Source of the DNA: Chamaesiphon sp. 341R_metabat_111
GTDB lineage: Bacteria; Cyanobacteriota; Cyanobacteriia; Cyanobacteriales; Chamaesiphonaceae
Length of the DNA stretch: 64,000 bases
Direction of reading: 5' to 3'
Assembly (NCBI GenBank): GCA_025351825.1
Contig: JANXVE010000084.1
Coordinates: forward strand, 1-64,000
The translations under genes and the position numbers were made by a program. The notes beneath the pieces were generated by a model, which saw only the letters and a list, made by a program, of their open reading frames with translations, had not been told where the DNA came from and did not search any database. Below, piece by piece: positions 33,743-42,641 of the stretch. How positions within the stretch are numbered: position 1 is the first letter of the stretch; the number at the start of each line of letters is the position of its first letter.

Positions 33743-35092
33743 CTAACTCTTGCCAAGATCTTGGCACAATTGGCGGAAGTCATCGCCGCGATGCTCGAAG
33801 CTAGTGTATTGGTCGAAGCTGGCACAAGCCGGAGATAATAAGACAACCTTGGCTTGATGTTGTTTGGCAAGTTCGATCGATCTCGTCACTGCATTTGCCA
33901 TTGTTCCGACAATTTCATAGTTACTATAACCAACTGACTTTAATCGATCGGCAAATTGAGTTCCAGCGTTACCAATTAGCAATACAGCGGCTGCTTTTTG
34001 CTGAATTGTACTTAGCCAAGCTAGGTCATCACCTTCTTTGGCTTCGCCACCAGCAATTAAGACTACAGGTGCTTTAACTGCCGTCAATCCAACATCGGCA
34101 GCGTCATAATTTGTCGCTTTACTATCATTGATATAATCAACTCCAGCATAGGTGCAGATATATTCCAGGCGATGGGCAACGCCAGGGAAACTAGCTACAG
34201 CAGATGCGATCGAACTATTCTCAATTCCGGCTAGTTTGGCAATACCTACGGCCATTAATAAATTTTGGAGATTGTGATCTCCAGGCATTTTGAGCGAGTC
34301 AGCTTCGAGGACTCTTTCGCCTCGGAACATCACCCAGCTATCTTCAATCCAGATGCCTAAGTTGGGATTGCCTTGGAGACATTTTTTACCTACTACGCTC
34401 GTCCAATTAGCATCTTTCCAGTCAGATTTACCTAGATCGTACAAATATCGATCGTCACCATTGAAGATTTGATGCTGTGAATTGCGAAGTAATTTAGCTT
34501 TGATATTGGCATAGTTAGCAACACTTTTATGACGCGCCAAATGATCGGGGGTTAATGTCGTCCACACGCCGATTTGAGGTTTGAGCATAAAAGTAGACTC
34601 GATTTGATAACTGCTCATCTCGGCAATAATCCAGGCTGGTTTTGCCTCCAATAAGGCTAATTCACAGGCAGCAAAACCGATATTACCACAGCCGATCGTT
34701 TCCAGTCCCGCAGCTTTGAAAATCGCATCAGTTAGAGCTGTCGTGGTGGTTTTACCGTTGGTACCCGTAATTGCCACCCACGGAATATCGGACAGATATC
34801 GCCATGCTAACTCCATTTCGCCGATCGTGTCGATACCCATTGCTCTGGCTGCAACTAGGGGGGCAATATCCCACGGGACACCAGGACTAACGACGATGAT
34901 ATCTTCGGTGGTAGGGGTGAATTTATCGCCGAGTTTGACGTTAATTCCGAGTGGTTCTAGTTCTAGTTTTTGGGTTTCGAGTGTGGGGCTATGATTACTA
35001 TCGCTAAGGGTGACTGTATAACCATGCTTAGTTAGGAGCTTTGCAGCGGCGATACCCGATCGACCCAATCCAATTACAGTAGCTTTTTTCAT
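33743..35092 (-). CDS. murD: UDP-N-acetylmuramoylalanine-D-glutamate ligase MurD
   Basis: MurD adds D-glutamate to UDP-MurNAc-L-Ala in cytoplasmic peptidoglycan synthesis. The product (449 residues from 35092) has an N-terminal Rossmann domain (VIGLGRSGIAAAKLL), the Mur ATPase loop AITGTNGKTTTTALT, the MSSYQIEST stretch, WTTLTPDHLARHKS and the C-terminal DYINDSKATNYDA and AGGEAKEGDD. I chose ATG at 35092 because it gives MKKATVIGLG. An extension to 35128 adds an unlikely basic leader. It is convergent with coxC. Confidence 0.95.
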   Translation of the reverse strand: MKKATVIGLGRSGIAAAKLLTKHGYTVTLSDSNHSPTLETQKLELEPLGINVKLGDKFTPTTEDIIVVSPGVPWDIAPLVAARAMGIDTIGEMELAWRYLSDIPWVAITGTNGKTTTTALTDAIFKAAGLETIGCGNIGFAACELALLEAKPAWIIAEMSSYQIESTFMLKPQIGVWTTLTPDHLARHKSVANYANIKAKLLRNSQHQIFNGDDRYLYDLGKSDWKDANWTSVVGKKCLQGNPNLGIWIEDSWVMFRGERVLEADSLKMPGDHNLQNLLMAVGIAKLAGIENSSIASAVASFPGVAHRLEYICTYAGVDYINDSKATNYDAADVGLTAVKAPVVLIAGGEAKEGDDLAWLSTIQQKAAAVLLIGNAGTQFADRLKSVGYSNYEIVGTMANAVTRSIELAKQHQAKVVLLSPACASFDQYTSFEHRGDDFRQLCQDLGKS

Positions 35093-35210
35093 ATATAATT
35101 TCTTTATACTTCGACTCCGCAATGCCAACGCGAACAGTGCCAGAAGGGCGGAGGGGTTCGATCTTAACTGAATTTATCCACCATATCTTACTCGATCGCG
35201 AGTCTGCAAG

Positions 35211-35285
35211 CTCACATCTTGCACCAATACATAAAGACTAGTAAGAGCAGAGATCTTAGGGTGCCCTGGATCTGTGCTGCTCATC
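35211..35285. repeat. Family A repeat, copy 6 (short form)
   Basis: The outer end CTCACATCTTGCACCAATAC is followed by AGACTAGTAAGAGCAGAGATC, then directly by a shortened core (AGGGTGCCCTGGATC) and TGTGCTGC. The central hairpin seen in other copies is largely lost. Confidence 0.65.
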
Positions 35286-35396
35286 CACGCGGCACCTGTG
35301 CTATGCTTCAAGCGTCGATCGCTGCAAACTATCAGACTGTCGATGCTCTCAATCCCTGACTCTAGTAACAACCATCATCGAGAGCATATTTTAATT

Positions 35397-35825
35397 ATGC
35401 TGGAGAACTTAAAGAAATGGACAAATTACGATCTCATCAAAGAGTATGGATTTTCAGTAGAGACATTGGGTGAGCAGGTATTTAATGCAGACTTCTATCT
35501 GTTAAGTCATAATACTGCGGTAGATCCAGTTTTAACTTATGGCAATCAACAAGTATTAGATCGATGGGAAGTGTCATGGAAGGAGTTGACAGCCATGCGT
35601 TCTAGTGATACAGCAAAACCAATCGATCGAGCGGATCGATCGACATTAATGGCGCAAGTAAAAGCACACAACTATGTCAGTGGCTATAGCGGTATCCGGA
35701 TTAGTAAAACTGGTCGAGAATTTCAGATATTAGATGGAACTATCTGGAATCTTTTGCTAAATGATGGAAGTTTTTACGGACAAGCCGCTTGGTTTAAGGC
35801 AGTAAAATATCATGATAAATTATAA
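35397..35825 (+). CDS. MEKHLA domain protein
   Basis: The 142-residue product fits the MEKHLA domain, a PAS-like sensor or ligand domain: FNADFYLLSHNTAVDPVLTYGN, VLDRWEVSWKELTAMRS, then GYSGIRISKTGREFQILDG and NLLLNDGSFYGQAAWF. It acts alone here without an attached output domain. Its ligand is not known. I chose ATG at 35397; ATG at 35343 in the same frame is possible. The 3' end lies nine bases from the convergent Hpt gene end. Confidence 0.85.
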   Translation: MLENLKKWTNYDLIKEYGFSVETLGEQVFNADFYLLSHNTAVDPVLTYGNQQVLDRWEVSWKELTAMRSSDTAKPIDRADRSTLMAQVKAHNYVSGYSGIRISKTGREFQILDGTIWNLLLNDGSFYGQAAWFKAVKYHDKL

Positions 35826-35834
35826 ATCTTTTTA

Positions 35835-37274
35835 CTACATTGCTCCAAAGCCAAAGTCCGATTGTCCCCAAATTTCAGACAATAGTAAATCTTCAACATT
35901 TGTCATTGCCGAAATACTATCCCAGTGATGGGGAAGGATGATGCGATCGATCCAACCGCGTTCGCTGGCGGTAACTGGCGACTGTTGTTTGTAGGTATTG
36001 GCGATAGTTTGCAGATGCAACCGCAATTCGCTTAGTAATTCGGGTGTAAATTGAGAGTGTTCATCAGTCTCGGCAAGATATTTTGCGACTGCAAATACAA
36101 CTTGATAAATGCAACATTCACGATACAACTGAAGATTGACTCGATCGCTAGGCAAAGTCAATCCTTTTGATAAAAGTCCAATCCAGTGATGGATATACTC
36201 TAGATCGGCTAAACCTTCTGTTGTTACCAATAGTTCTAAATTAAGCTGAGACTGTGAGAGTTGGATTTCATGACGAAACCAATCCCAGCAAAGTCGCGTA
36301 ATTTGATTGAATAGATGCTGATTATCGGTGCTGAATTCATGCCGTTTGCTAAATTTATCACTAGCCAAAAATAACTGAAATTCTGGCAATTCTGCTTCGC
36401 CGCTAGCAATGATATTAATTTCATCAGCCTCAATTTCATCAGTACTAATTTCATCAATTAGATTAGGTTGAAGAATATCTGCTTGTATGGGTAAGCTTTG
36501 AGCTAATTTTGCCAGATCGGGGGAGACAGTACCACCGCTTGTTCGATCGCCTGCGAGGACATCGGTTTGAGCTTGTTGGAGATTTGCTAAAGCTAACAGA
36601 GATATCTCATTAACTCGATCGGGATGAACAGAAATAGCTGTAATAATTGCTGTATTCACAGCGAGAAATCCAGGGAGTTCAAATGATTCGGCAAGACTAA
36701 TACAGGTTTCGGTAATGCGGTGGAGACATTCAACGATTTGCTGCTGATTATTAGTTGCAATGACTGTAATAACTTCATCAATCTGTTCTTGAATTGTTGT
36801 TTCAAAAATTGAAGCTACAATATCAAAACCTAGCTCCATTGCTGTCGGTAGTGGGATATCTGCTTCGCTCCAGTCCCCTAATTTAACCTTTAATTGGTCG
36901 AGAGTTGTCGTCATTCGATCGAGGATGGCTGATTCGTCAATCTGGCGATCCATGATTTGAGCATTTAAACATTCATCCAATGCCGAATATCCATCGAGTA
37001 GCAATGCTTGAATCGATGGATCGATAGTTATTTCTAAATCATAAAAAACTCGTGCTACATCCTCAAATTCATGAGCGATTAATTCAATTGTTGGTAATCC
37101 GACATTTGCAGCAGCACCTTTCATGGTATGCAGTGCTCGCATTAAATTATGCACCTTAGCGGTCGTATGTTCGCTCGGCAATGTGAGAATTTCGTGCTCG
37201 ATCGATTGCAGTAATTCTGGTGCCTCAGTGAGGAAGTAACTGTAGGCTTGGACTTGGATTTGGGTGTCGTTCAT
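35835..37274 (-). CDS. Hpt (histidine phosphotransfer) domain protein without kinase domain
   Basis: Residues 1-110 form a CheA-type Hpt domain with LMRALHTMKGAAANVG, in which His49 is the phosphorylation site. A second helical region (about 155-260) looks like a degenerate Hpt or four-helix module, where EFEDVAR-like spacing is kept but no clear His-Lys-Gly motif is visible. The remaining C-terminal part (about 300-479) is helical and not recognised. There is no HATPase or CheW domain, so it cannot phosphorylate itself. It lies after a PatA-type regulator gene on the same strand and is likely a phosphate relay or sink for it. Confidence 0.8.
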   Translation of the reverse strand: MNDTQIQVQAYSYFLTEAPELLQSIEHEILTLPSEHTTAKVHNLMRALHTMKGAAANVGLPTIELIAHEFEDVARVFYDLEITIDPSIQALLLDGYSALDECLNAQIMDRQIDESAILDRMTTTLDQLKVKLGDWSEADIPLPTAMELGFDIVASIFETTIQEQIDEVITVIATNNQQQIVECLHRITETCISLAESFELPGFLAVNTAIITAISVHPDRVNEISLLALANLQQAQTDVLAGDRTSGGTVSPDLAKLAQSLPIQADILQPNLIDEISTDEIEADEINIIASGEAELPEFQLFLASDKFSKRHEFSTDNQHLFNQITRLCWDWFRHEIQLSQSQLNLELLVTTEGLADLEYIHHWIGLLSKGLTLPSDRVNLQLYRECCIYQVVFAVAKYLAETDEHSQFTPELLSELRLHLQTIANTYKQQSPVTASERGWIDRIILPHHWDSISAMTNVEDLLLSEIWGQSDFGFGAM

Positions 37275-37278
37275 GATT

Positions 37279-37305
37279 GGAGTTGGGAGTTGGGAGTTGG
37301 GAGTT
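37279..37305. repeat. GTTGGGA heptamer repeat
   Basis: Three to four copies of GTTGGGA just before the Hpt gene start. The same unit appears at 16351-16372 and inside cobG. Confidence 0.7.
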
Positions 37306-37310
37306 AGGCT

Positions 37311-37366
37311 AGAAAATCCCCTCCTTGGAGGGGTGCCTGTAAGGCGGGGTGGGTAAATCTGCGCTA
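37311..37366 (-). repeat. Family B element, copy 2 (after the PatA-like gene)
   Basis: Read along the regulator gene the order is GCGCAGATTTACCCACCCC, GCCTTACAGGC, CCCCTCC-AA-GGAGGGG, ATTTTC. The stop codon of the regulator (37366-37364) is inside the element end. It therefore separates this gene from the Hpt gene. Confidence 0.75.
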
Positions 37367-38596
37367 TTCACTAACTAAACTACCGATATACTTATCTAAC
37401 GCACTATCGATCGCTTCTTTAGTAATTGGTTTGCAGACAAATTCGGATGCACCAACAACTTTGGAGCGAAGCCTGTCGAGCAAACCATCTTTGCTAGTCA
37501 GAATGACAATTGGGGTTTTTGCGAGACTAGAAATTCGACCAATTTGACCACAAACTTCATAACCATTAACTTTAGGCATGACCAGATCGAGAAAAATTAG
37601 ATCTGGCTTGTTTTCTAGTAATCTTGGTAAAGCTTGAGTAGAGTCTTGGATTGCAATAAATCGATAACCAGCATCAGTAACGATCGATCTCATGAGTTCG
37701 CAAACTTGGGGACTATCATCAATACAAATTACTAACTTAACTTTTGTTGGTAGCGATCGAGGAGTAGGATTAGAAAAGAGTTTGTCTGGACGATCTGGTA
37801 ATACTTTTTTGGCAATTTTGGGCACTTTTAGATCGGGCAATTCGATTAGTTCGACAATTCCAGTTTGAATATAGCGAGTTAGCGATCGTGTCAACAGCAA
37901 CAAGTCTTCGTCAATTTCAACTGCGATTTCGCGGAGTGTGCGCTTCCCTGTGATCACCTGAACCAAATTTTGATAAATAATCGGTGTGGTTTGACGATAT
38001 AGTTGAACGGGGTGTCTTATTACAGGTGTTTTATTAGGCGAAATATTAGCCAGTTTTTGCTTATCCCAGTCTGCCCATGCTGATTCAGCTTGGGAAATTA
38101 CTTCTTCAGTATTTACCAAAATTGGTGGCCGATTAGCAAAGATTTCTGATTGCGATCGAAAGGATAATTTTTGCCCCTGTCCATATTGCAACAAATCAAA
38201 AATCGTTTCCTGTGCTGCCGTCGTTAACATGGCAGTTATTTGGGATGAGTCGATCTTCATTAATTCCATGAGGGACAGTGCGCCTTGGTAATACCAAGAA
38301 GTTTTGCGTCTCTGTTCCAATCCATTCCATGCTTGACAATTTGCCGCCTCTACTAGATCTGCTAGCCCGACAGCTCCGCAGTGGGTGGACAATAACCGCT
38401 GCCACAGTCGATTGGGTTGCACCAAGTCTAGACTCCAGACAATTTGCCCCTGGTAGAAGACGATTTCCCATGATTGTCCCGATGCTACGGCAATATCCAC
38501 CGTACCTGTAAACTCGCCCCAACTGAGATACTGGAGTCTACCGATCGAATTACGTTGGAGGTCAACAGCCGTCGAGTAGTGAAGATCATTGTTCAT
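37364..38596 (-). CDS. PatA/PixG-type response regulator (DUF4388 plus receiver)
   Basis: Residues about 10-150 form a DUF4388-like PatA N-terminal domain (LSWGEFTGTVDIAVASGQSW). A middle region with DLLLLTRSLTRYIQTGIVEL follows. The receiver domain (about 293-410) reads LVICIDDSP (acidic pocket), LIFLDLVMP (phospho-Asp, about residue 345 of the longer frame), VILTSKD and FVCKPI (Lys). PatA-like regulators govern phototaxis, pili or heterocyst pattern. The frame opens at a TTG (38620), so I used ATG at 38596. It is followed by an Hpt gene. Confidence 0.88.
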   Translation of the reverse strand: MNNDLHYSTAVDLQRNSIGRLQYLSWGEFTGTVDIAVASGQSWEIVFYQGQIVWSLDLVQPNRLWQRLLSTHCGAVGLADLVEAANCQAWNGLEQRRKTSWYYQGALSLMELMKIDSSQITAMLTTAAQETIFDLLQYGQGQKLSFRSQSEIFANRPPILVNTEEVISQAESAWADWDKQKLANISPNKTPVIRHPVQLYRQTTPIIYQNLVQVITGKRTLREIAVEIDEDLLLLTRSLTRYIQTGIVELIELPDLKVPKIAKKVLPDRPDKLFSNPTPRSLPTKVKLVICIDDSPQVCELMRSIVTDAGYRFIAIQDSTQALPRLLENKPDLIFLDLVMPKVNGYEVCGQIGRISSLAKTPIVILTSKDGLLDRLRSKVVGASEFVCKPITKEAIDSALDKYIGSLVSE

Positions 38597-38820
38597 TGGG
38601 CACAAAAGTGAGATAGTCAAAGCAGTGAGGTTAAATACTCAACAATTGGGATGTCTAGTATAATCGTGGTGACTGATTTTTAAGAGTCTTCATTAGTATT
38701 CCCTCGGAATCACTCAGTGCGCTATTATGCTGAATTATCATTAGCGTTCGCGCAGCGTCCCCTTTGGGGAATCGCTATTGAATAGAGATTGATGACTGCC
38801 AGGTTCATATAGGAGTTGAC

Positions 38821-41310
38821 GTGTTCAAGTTATTCGGTAAGTTAAAGCACATATCTGTAAAGTTGCCACCGACACTGGTAACAAAAACCCGTGCAGATCG
38901 TCAATCAGTTCATGATGCTAGCGATACAGAACATACCGATTCAGCGTCAGCCAGTCCTGAGCTAGCTGGGTTTGCCAACGTCGAGCCTTCAGAGATTTCT
39001 GGCAACCTCTTTCAAAATAATTCGACCGAATCAACAGTAGTTTCCGCCGCTACAGGCGATGGGGCGAATCACTCATCCACAATTACGCCATCCAAGAAAA
39101 AGTCTGGTAAGTTAGCAACCAAAAAAGCCAAAAGTCCCATGCTAATTGCTGTCGGACTTACAGCGACGGCAGTCGGCAAAGTTGGTGCCAACCTTGGTAA
39201 AACAGCAGGGAAGGTTGGAGCAACCATCGCCAAGCCATTCAAAGGCGATCGACCACTCCACAAGAAAAAACTGTTTTGGGTTGGTTCTGGTTTAGGATTG
39301 GGTGTACTAACTCTGGCAGGTGCGTGGGTTTTTGTCGATCGAAGTGTCGATACATATGCACCTGCTGATGCCCTCAGCTACGTCCGTCCAGGCACAATTA
39401 CGATCGAGGGTGTGAATGGGCAGATTCTGCTGCAAACAGGCAATGCTACCCGCGAGACGCTCAAATCTTGGCAGATGCCAGACAAGCTTAAAAAAGCATT
39501 TGTCGCGATCGAAGATCGTCGCTTCTATGAGCATGATGGCGTAGACTACAAGGGCGTAACGCGGGCGATGGTTCAAAACATCACATCCCGCAACTTGGTC
39601 GAAGGTGCTAGCAGCATCAATCAACAGTTAGCGCGGATGGTTTATCTCAATCAGGAACGAAGTTTCTGGCGCAAGCTGCGGGAAGTTCGCCTCGCCCAGA
39701 GATTGAATCAAGGACTGAGTAAAGACAAGATCCTCGAACGCTACCTCAACCTGGTTTATCTCGGTGAAGGTACCTATGGAGTCGCCGATTCTGCTTGGGT
39801 ATATTTTAGCAAAACAGTAGACCAACTCAGCCTTGCAGAAATGGCAACCTTAGCTGCCATGCCACCTGCACCCAATAAGTATTCACCATTTGTCAATCCT
39901 GATTTTGCTCAGAAACGCCGGAATTTGGTACTCGATCGAATGTTGGAGGCTAAATTTATTACAGCAGCAGAAGCTAAAGCCGCTAAAGTCGAACCGCTCA
40001 AACCCAAACGCAGCCCGATGAAACGGGAAGAACAGCAAGCCCGATATTTCACCAAATATATCGAGCAAGAACTCCCCCAGCGGATCTCTGCCAAAGCCAT
40101 CAAAGAGGGTGGTTTAACTGTCGAAACTACGCTCAATCCAAAGTGGCAACTTAAAGCCGAGGAAGTAGTCAATTCCACCGTGCGAAATAATCGTGGCTCT
40201 TTCGGACAAGCTGCGATGGTCAGTATCGACCCCCGTACGGGCGGCATCAAATCGATGGTTGGTGGTACCGACTTTGAAACCCACCAGTTCAACCGCGTCA
40301 CCCAAGCCAAACGCCAGCCTGGATCGACTTTCAAGCCGATCGTCTATGCTACAGCGATCGCTGGCGGCATCAGCCCGAATAAATCCTATCTCGATGCCCC
40401 CTTTGATGTCGATGGTTACAAACCCAAGAATGCTGGTAAAGGCTTCAAAGGGCAAATTTCGATGCATGATGCCCTAATTAATTCCGTCAACATCATCGCG
40501 ATCAAAATTCTGATCGATACTGGCTGGCAACCCGTGATTGACAATGCCAAGAAAATGGGCATCGAATCCAAGCTCGAACCCTACTATTCCCTCGCACTAG
40601 GTGGACTAGAAGTCAATCTGCTTGAAATCACCAGTGCCTACACCACCTTCGCCAATCGCGGCATTCACAACCCCGTTCACGGCATCACCAGAGTCATCAA
40701 CCAAAAAGGTGAAGTCCTCTATCAAAATAAACCCGTACCAGGCAAAGTATTTGAACCTGGAACCACCGCAATTATGACCTGGATGATGCGTGGAGTCGTC
40801 AATGAGGGGACAGCAACCTCTGCTCAAATCGGTCGCCCTGTCGCCGGAAAAACGGGCACCACAGACAAAGAACGCGATCTCTGGTTCATCGGCTTTGTCC
40901 CTCAACTAGTAACTGGAGTCTGGCTCGGCAACGATAACAATCGCCCTACCGGAAACGCTAGTAGCACCGCCGCCTATGCCTGGTCAAGATTTATGACCAA
41001 TGCCGTCAAAGACTTCCCTTCCGAAGATTTCCCGCCACGCCCCGACAATCTCAGCGGACGGAAACCAGAACTCAAACTAGATCCCATCCATCCCCGCTAC
41101 CAGCGCACGATGGCTGCACCAGCCAAGGACAAAGATGGTGAAAAGAGTAGCAGCAGCTCCGAGGATCGCCCCCGTCGCTCTCGCCGTCGCCGCTCTGAAG
41201 AATCCAGCTCAGAAGAAAGTCCTCGCCGTCGCCGCTCTGAGGCATCCAGCAGCAGCTCTGAAGAAAGTCCCCGCCGTTCCCGTCGTCGCAGCAGATCTAG
41301 CGAAGAGTAG
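38821..41310 (+). CDS. Class A penicillin-binding protein (PBP1A-like) with Ser/Arg-rich tail
   Basis: This enzyme polymerises and crosslinks peptidoglycan. The order is a charged, Lys/Thr-rich cytoplasmic N-terminus (1-145), a membrane helix (about 150-172), the glycosyltransferase domain with EDRRFYEHDGVDYKG, GASSINQQLARM and RYLNLVYLGEGTYG, and the transpeptidase domain with QPGSTFKPI (catalytic Ser), SVN and GKTGTTD. The last 55 or so residues are runs of Ser, Arg and Glu. The N-terminal cytoplasmic region is longer than usual. The start is GTG at 38821. It follows a divergent space of 224 bases from the PatA-like gene. Confidence 0.92.
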   Translation: MFKLFGKLKHISVKLPPTLVTKTRADRQSVHDASDTEHTDSASASPELAGFANVEPSEISGNLFQNNSTESTVVSAATGDGANHSSTITPSKKKSGKLATKKAKSPMLIAVGLTATAVGKVGANLGKTAGKVGATIAKPFKGDRPLHKKKLFWVGSGLGLGVLTLAGAWVFVDRSVDTYAPADALSYVRPGTITIEGVNGQILLQTGNATRETLKSWQMPDKLKKAFVAIEDRRFYEHDGVDYKGVTRAMVQNITSRNLVEGASSINQQLARMVYLNQERSFWRKLREVRLAQRLNQGLSKDKILERYLNLVYLGEGTYGVADSAWVYFSKTVDQLSLAEMATLAAMPPAPNKYSPFVNPDFAQKRRNLVLDRMLEAKFITAAEAKAAKVEPLKPKRSPMKREEQQARYFTKYIEQELPQRISAKAIKEGGLTVETTLNPKWQLKAEEVVNSTVRNNRGSFGQAAMVSIDPRTGGIKSMVGGTDFETHQFNRVTQAKRQPGSTFKPIVYATAIAGGISPNKSYLDAPFDVDGYKPKNAGKGFKGQISMHDALINSVNIIAIKILIDTGWQPVIDNAKKMGIESKLEPYYSLALGGLEVNLLEITSAYTTFANRGIHNPVHGITRVINQKGEVLYQNKPVPGKVFEPGTTAIMTWMMRGVVNEGTATSAQIGRPVAGKTGTTDKERDLWFIGFVPQLVTGVWLGNDNNRPTGNASSTAAYAWSRFMTNAVKDFPSEDFPPRPDNLSGRKPELKLDPIHPRYQRTMAAPAKDKDGEKSSSSSEDRPRRSRRRRSEESSSEESPRRRRSEASSSSSEESPRRSRRRSRSSEE

Positions 41311-41334
41311 TCGTTTAGTCAGTTTGAGATGCTG

Positions 41335-41547
41335 CGAAGATCTATACCCCACCCTAGCCCTCCCCTTGTAAAGGGGAGGGGACAAGAGTCCCACTTTTCA
41401 AGGGGAAATTCATCTCATATATAAATTGAAGGTAGTCAACGATAACCTAGCTCCTCCCCGCTTGGTTCGCTAGCACTGTCGGGGAACCCGAACAGTACGC
41501 GCATCCGCTTTCTAAGGGGAGGTTGGGTGGGGTAAAGATCTACGCGG
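41335..41547. repeat. Family C repeat, both halves, with spacer
   Basis: The left half (41335-41380) reads GAAGATCTATACCCCACCC, AGCCCTCCCC and GGGGAGGGG. The right half (41509-41547) reads TTTCTAAGGGGAGGTTGGG, then GTAAAGATCTACGC. They are inverse to each other. Between them are about 125 bases that include an inserted family D hairpin. No gene is visible in 41311-41673. Confidence 0.65.
41460..41508. repeat. Family D hairpin inside family C
   Basis: ACTGTCGGG-GAA-CCCGAACAGT pairs around a GAA loop (one asymmetric base), within GCTTGG ... CATCCGC, which corresponds to the conserved flanks of family D. Confidence 0.65.
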
Positions 41548-41673
41548 CATCTCCTTAGATAGATTGAATCACGATCGAGAAATAGCACTAATTCAGTAAT
41601 CCTACTCAGGTGTAGATGCTACCGCCCAAATAAAATAGAAGGCTAGAGCCTACAGCATCGTCAGGGTAAAAAC

Positions 41674-42528
41674 GTGGAAAATCGCAGTGGAGAGCAGCTA
41701 CAACCCCACACGTCCCACATCCCCTTGCCCTTCGCCAGCTATCAACTATGGTCGCAATTTGAGCCAGCTTTGGGCTGGGAGGATACCCACTGTCAGATGC
41801 AGCGAGGACTGCGATGGACGCAGGCAAAATCTTCTAGTCCAGCAGCGCAGGGATTGCCAGTTCAGGAGACTATTTGGCAAAAGGTGGGCAAATTAGCGCA
41901 GCAAGCCGTGTATGAATTTCATCAAAATCCGCTGTGGCTGAAGCATCCACGGGGCTGTGAACGGGTAGCGGACAGGCTGTATCTATATTACGAAATTGCG
42001 GTGGTACGCGATCGAACGATCCAAATTATTCAGCAATATCAAGCATCGCCATTCCTATTTGGGCAGGATATCATCGTATTAAATCGGGGTGATGAACGAC
42101 TTCCCCAACCGATCGAAATCCACGTCGATAATGACAGTTTTCAGCTATTTGCAGCTTTTGACTGTATCGTTCAATCGTCAAATCTTCAGCTTCAAATCAT
42201 CGATTTTAAAACTGGAGGAGCGGATCCCGATTTGCGCCAAGCCGAGGTCTATCTTTTAGCTTGCAGCTATCTTTATCCCGATCGCAATGTGGTTGCTTCT
42301 TTTTATAATCTGGAGACGATGACTAGCTCAGAGCTGATTACTACCAACGTCGCTAGCCTAACTGAAACCGCCACTAAATTAGCCCAAATTGCCAAATTGC
42401 ACCAGCAACAACTGCAAGATTATCAACTCGATCCGACTTGTTTCGATCGATTATTTCCCGCTCATTCTGGTAGCCACTGTCGATATTGCCAATTTAGTTA
42501 TCGCTGTGATTATGCTGCAAATATTTAG
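41674..42528 (+). CDS. PD-(D/E)XK nuclease family protein with C-terminal Cys motif
   Basis: The core of the nuclease is visible: AFDCIVQSSNLQLQIIDFKTGG, where the Asp of AFD and the D-x-K of IDFKTG form the metal site, followed by the helix RQAEVYLLACSYLYP. The C-terminus has CRYCQFSYRCD, three Cys that with an upstream Cys (TCFDRLF) could hold an iron-sulfur cluster, as in Cas4 and AddB-like nucleases. No Cas gene is near. It may process DNA ends or be a RecB-like housekeeping nuclease. The start is GTG at 41674; no better start is seen. Confidence 0.8.
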   Translation: MENRSGEQLQPHTSHIPLPFASYQLWSQFEPALGWEDTHCQMQRGLRWTQAKSSSPAAQGLPVQETIWQKVGKLAQQAVYEFHQNPLWLKHPRGCERVADRLYLYYEIAVVRDRTIQIIQQYQASPFLFGQDIIVLNRGDERLPQPIEIHVDNDSFQLFAAFDCIVQSSNLQLQIIDFKTGGADPDLRQAEVYLLACSYLYPDRNVVASFYNLETMTSSELITTNVASLTETATKLAQIAKLHQQQLQDYQLDPTCFDRLFPAHSGSHCRYCQFSYRCDYAANI

Positions 42529-42641
42529 ATTTGGATGAAATGAATACGAGATATTTCAATAACCAATCTCAGGCTGGGTATACTGAGATTGTGAGTATAA
42601 CTGTCGATAACTATCAAAAATAACTGTCACCCGATCTAAAA

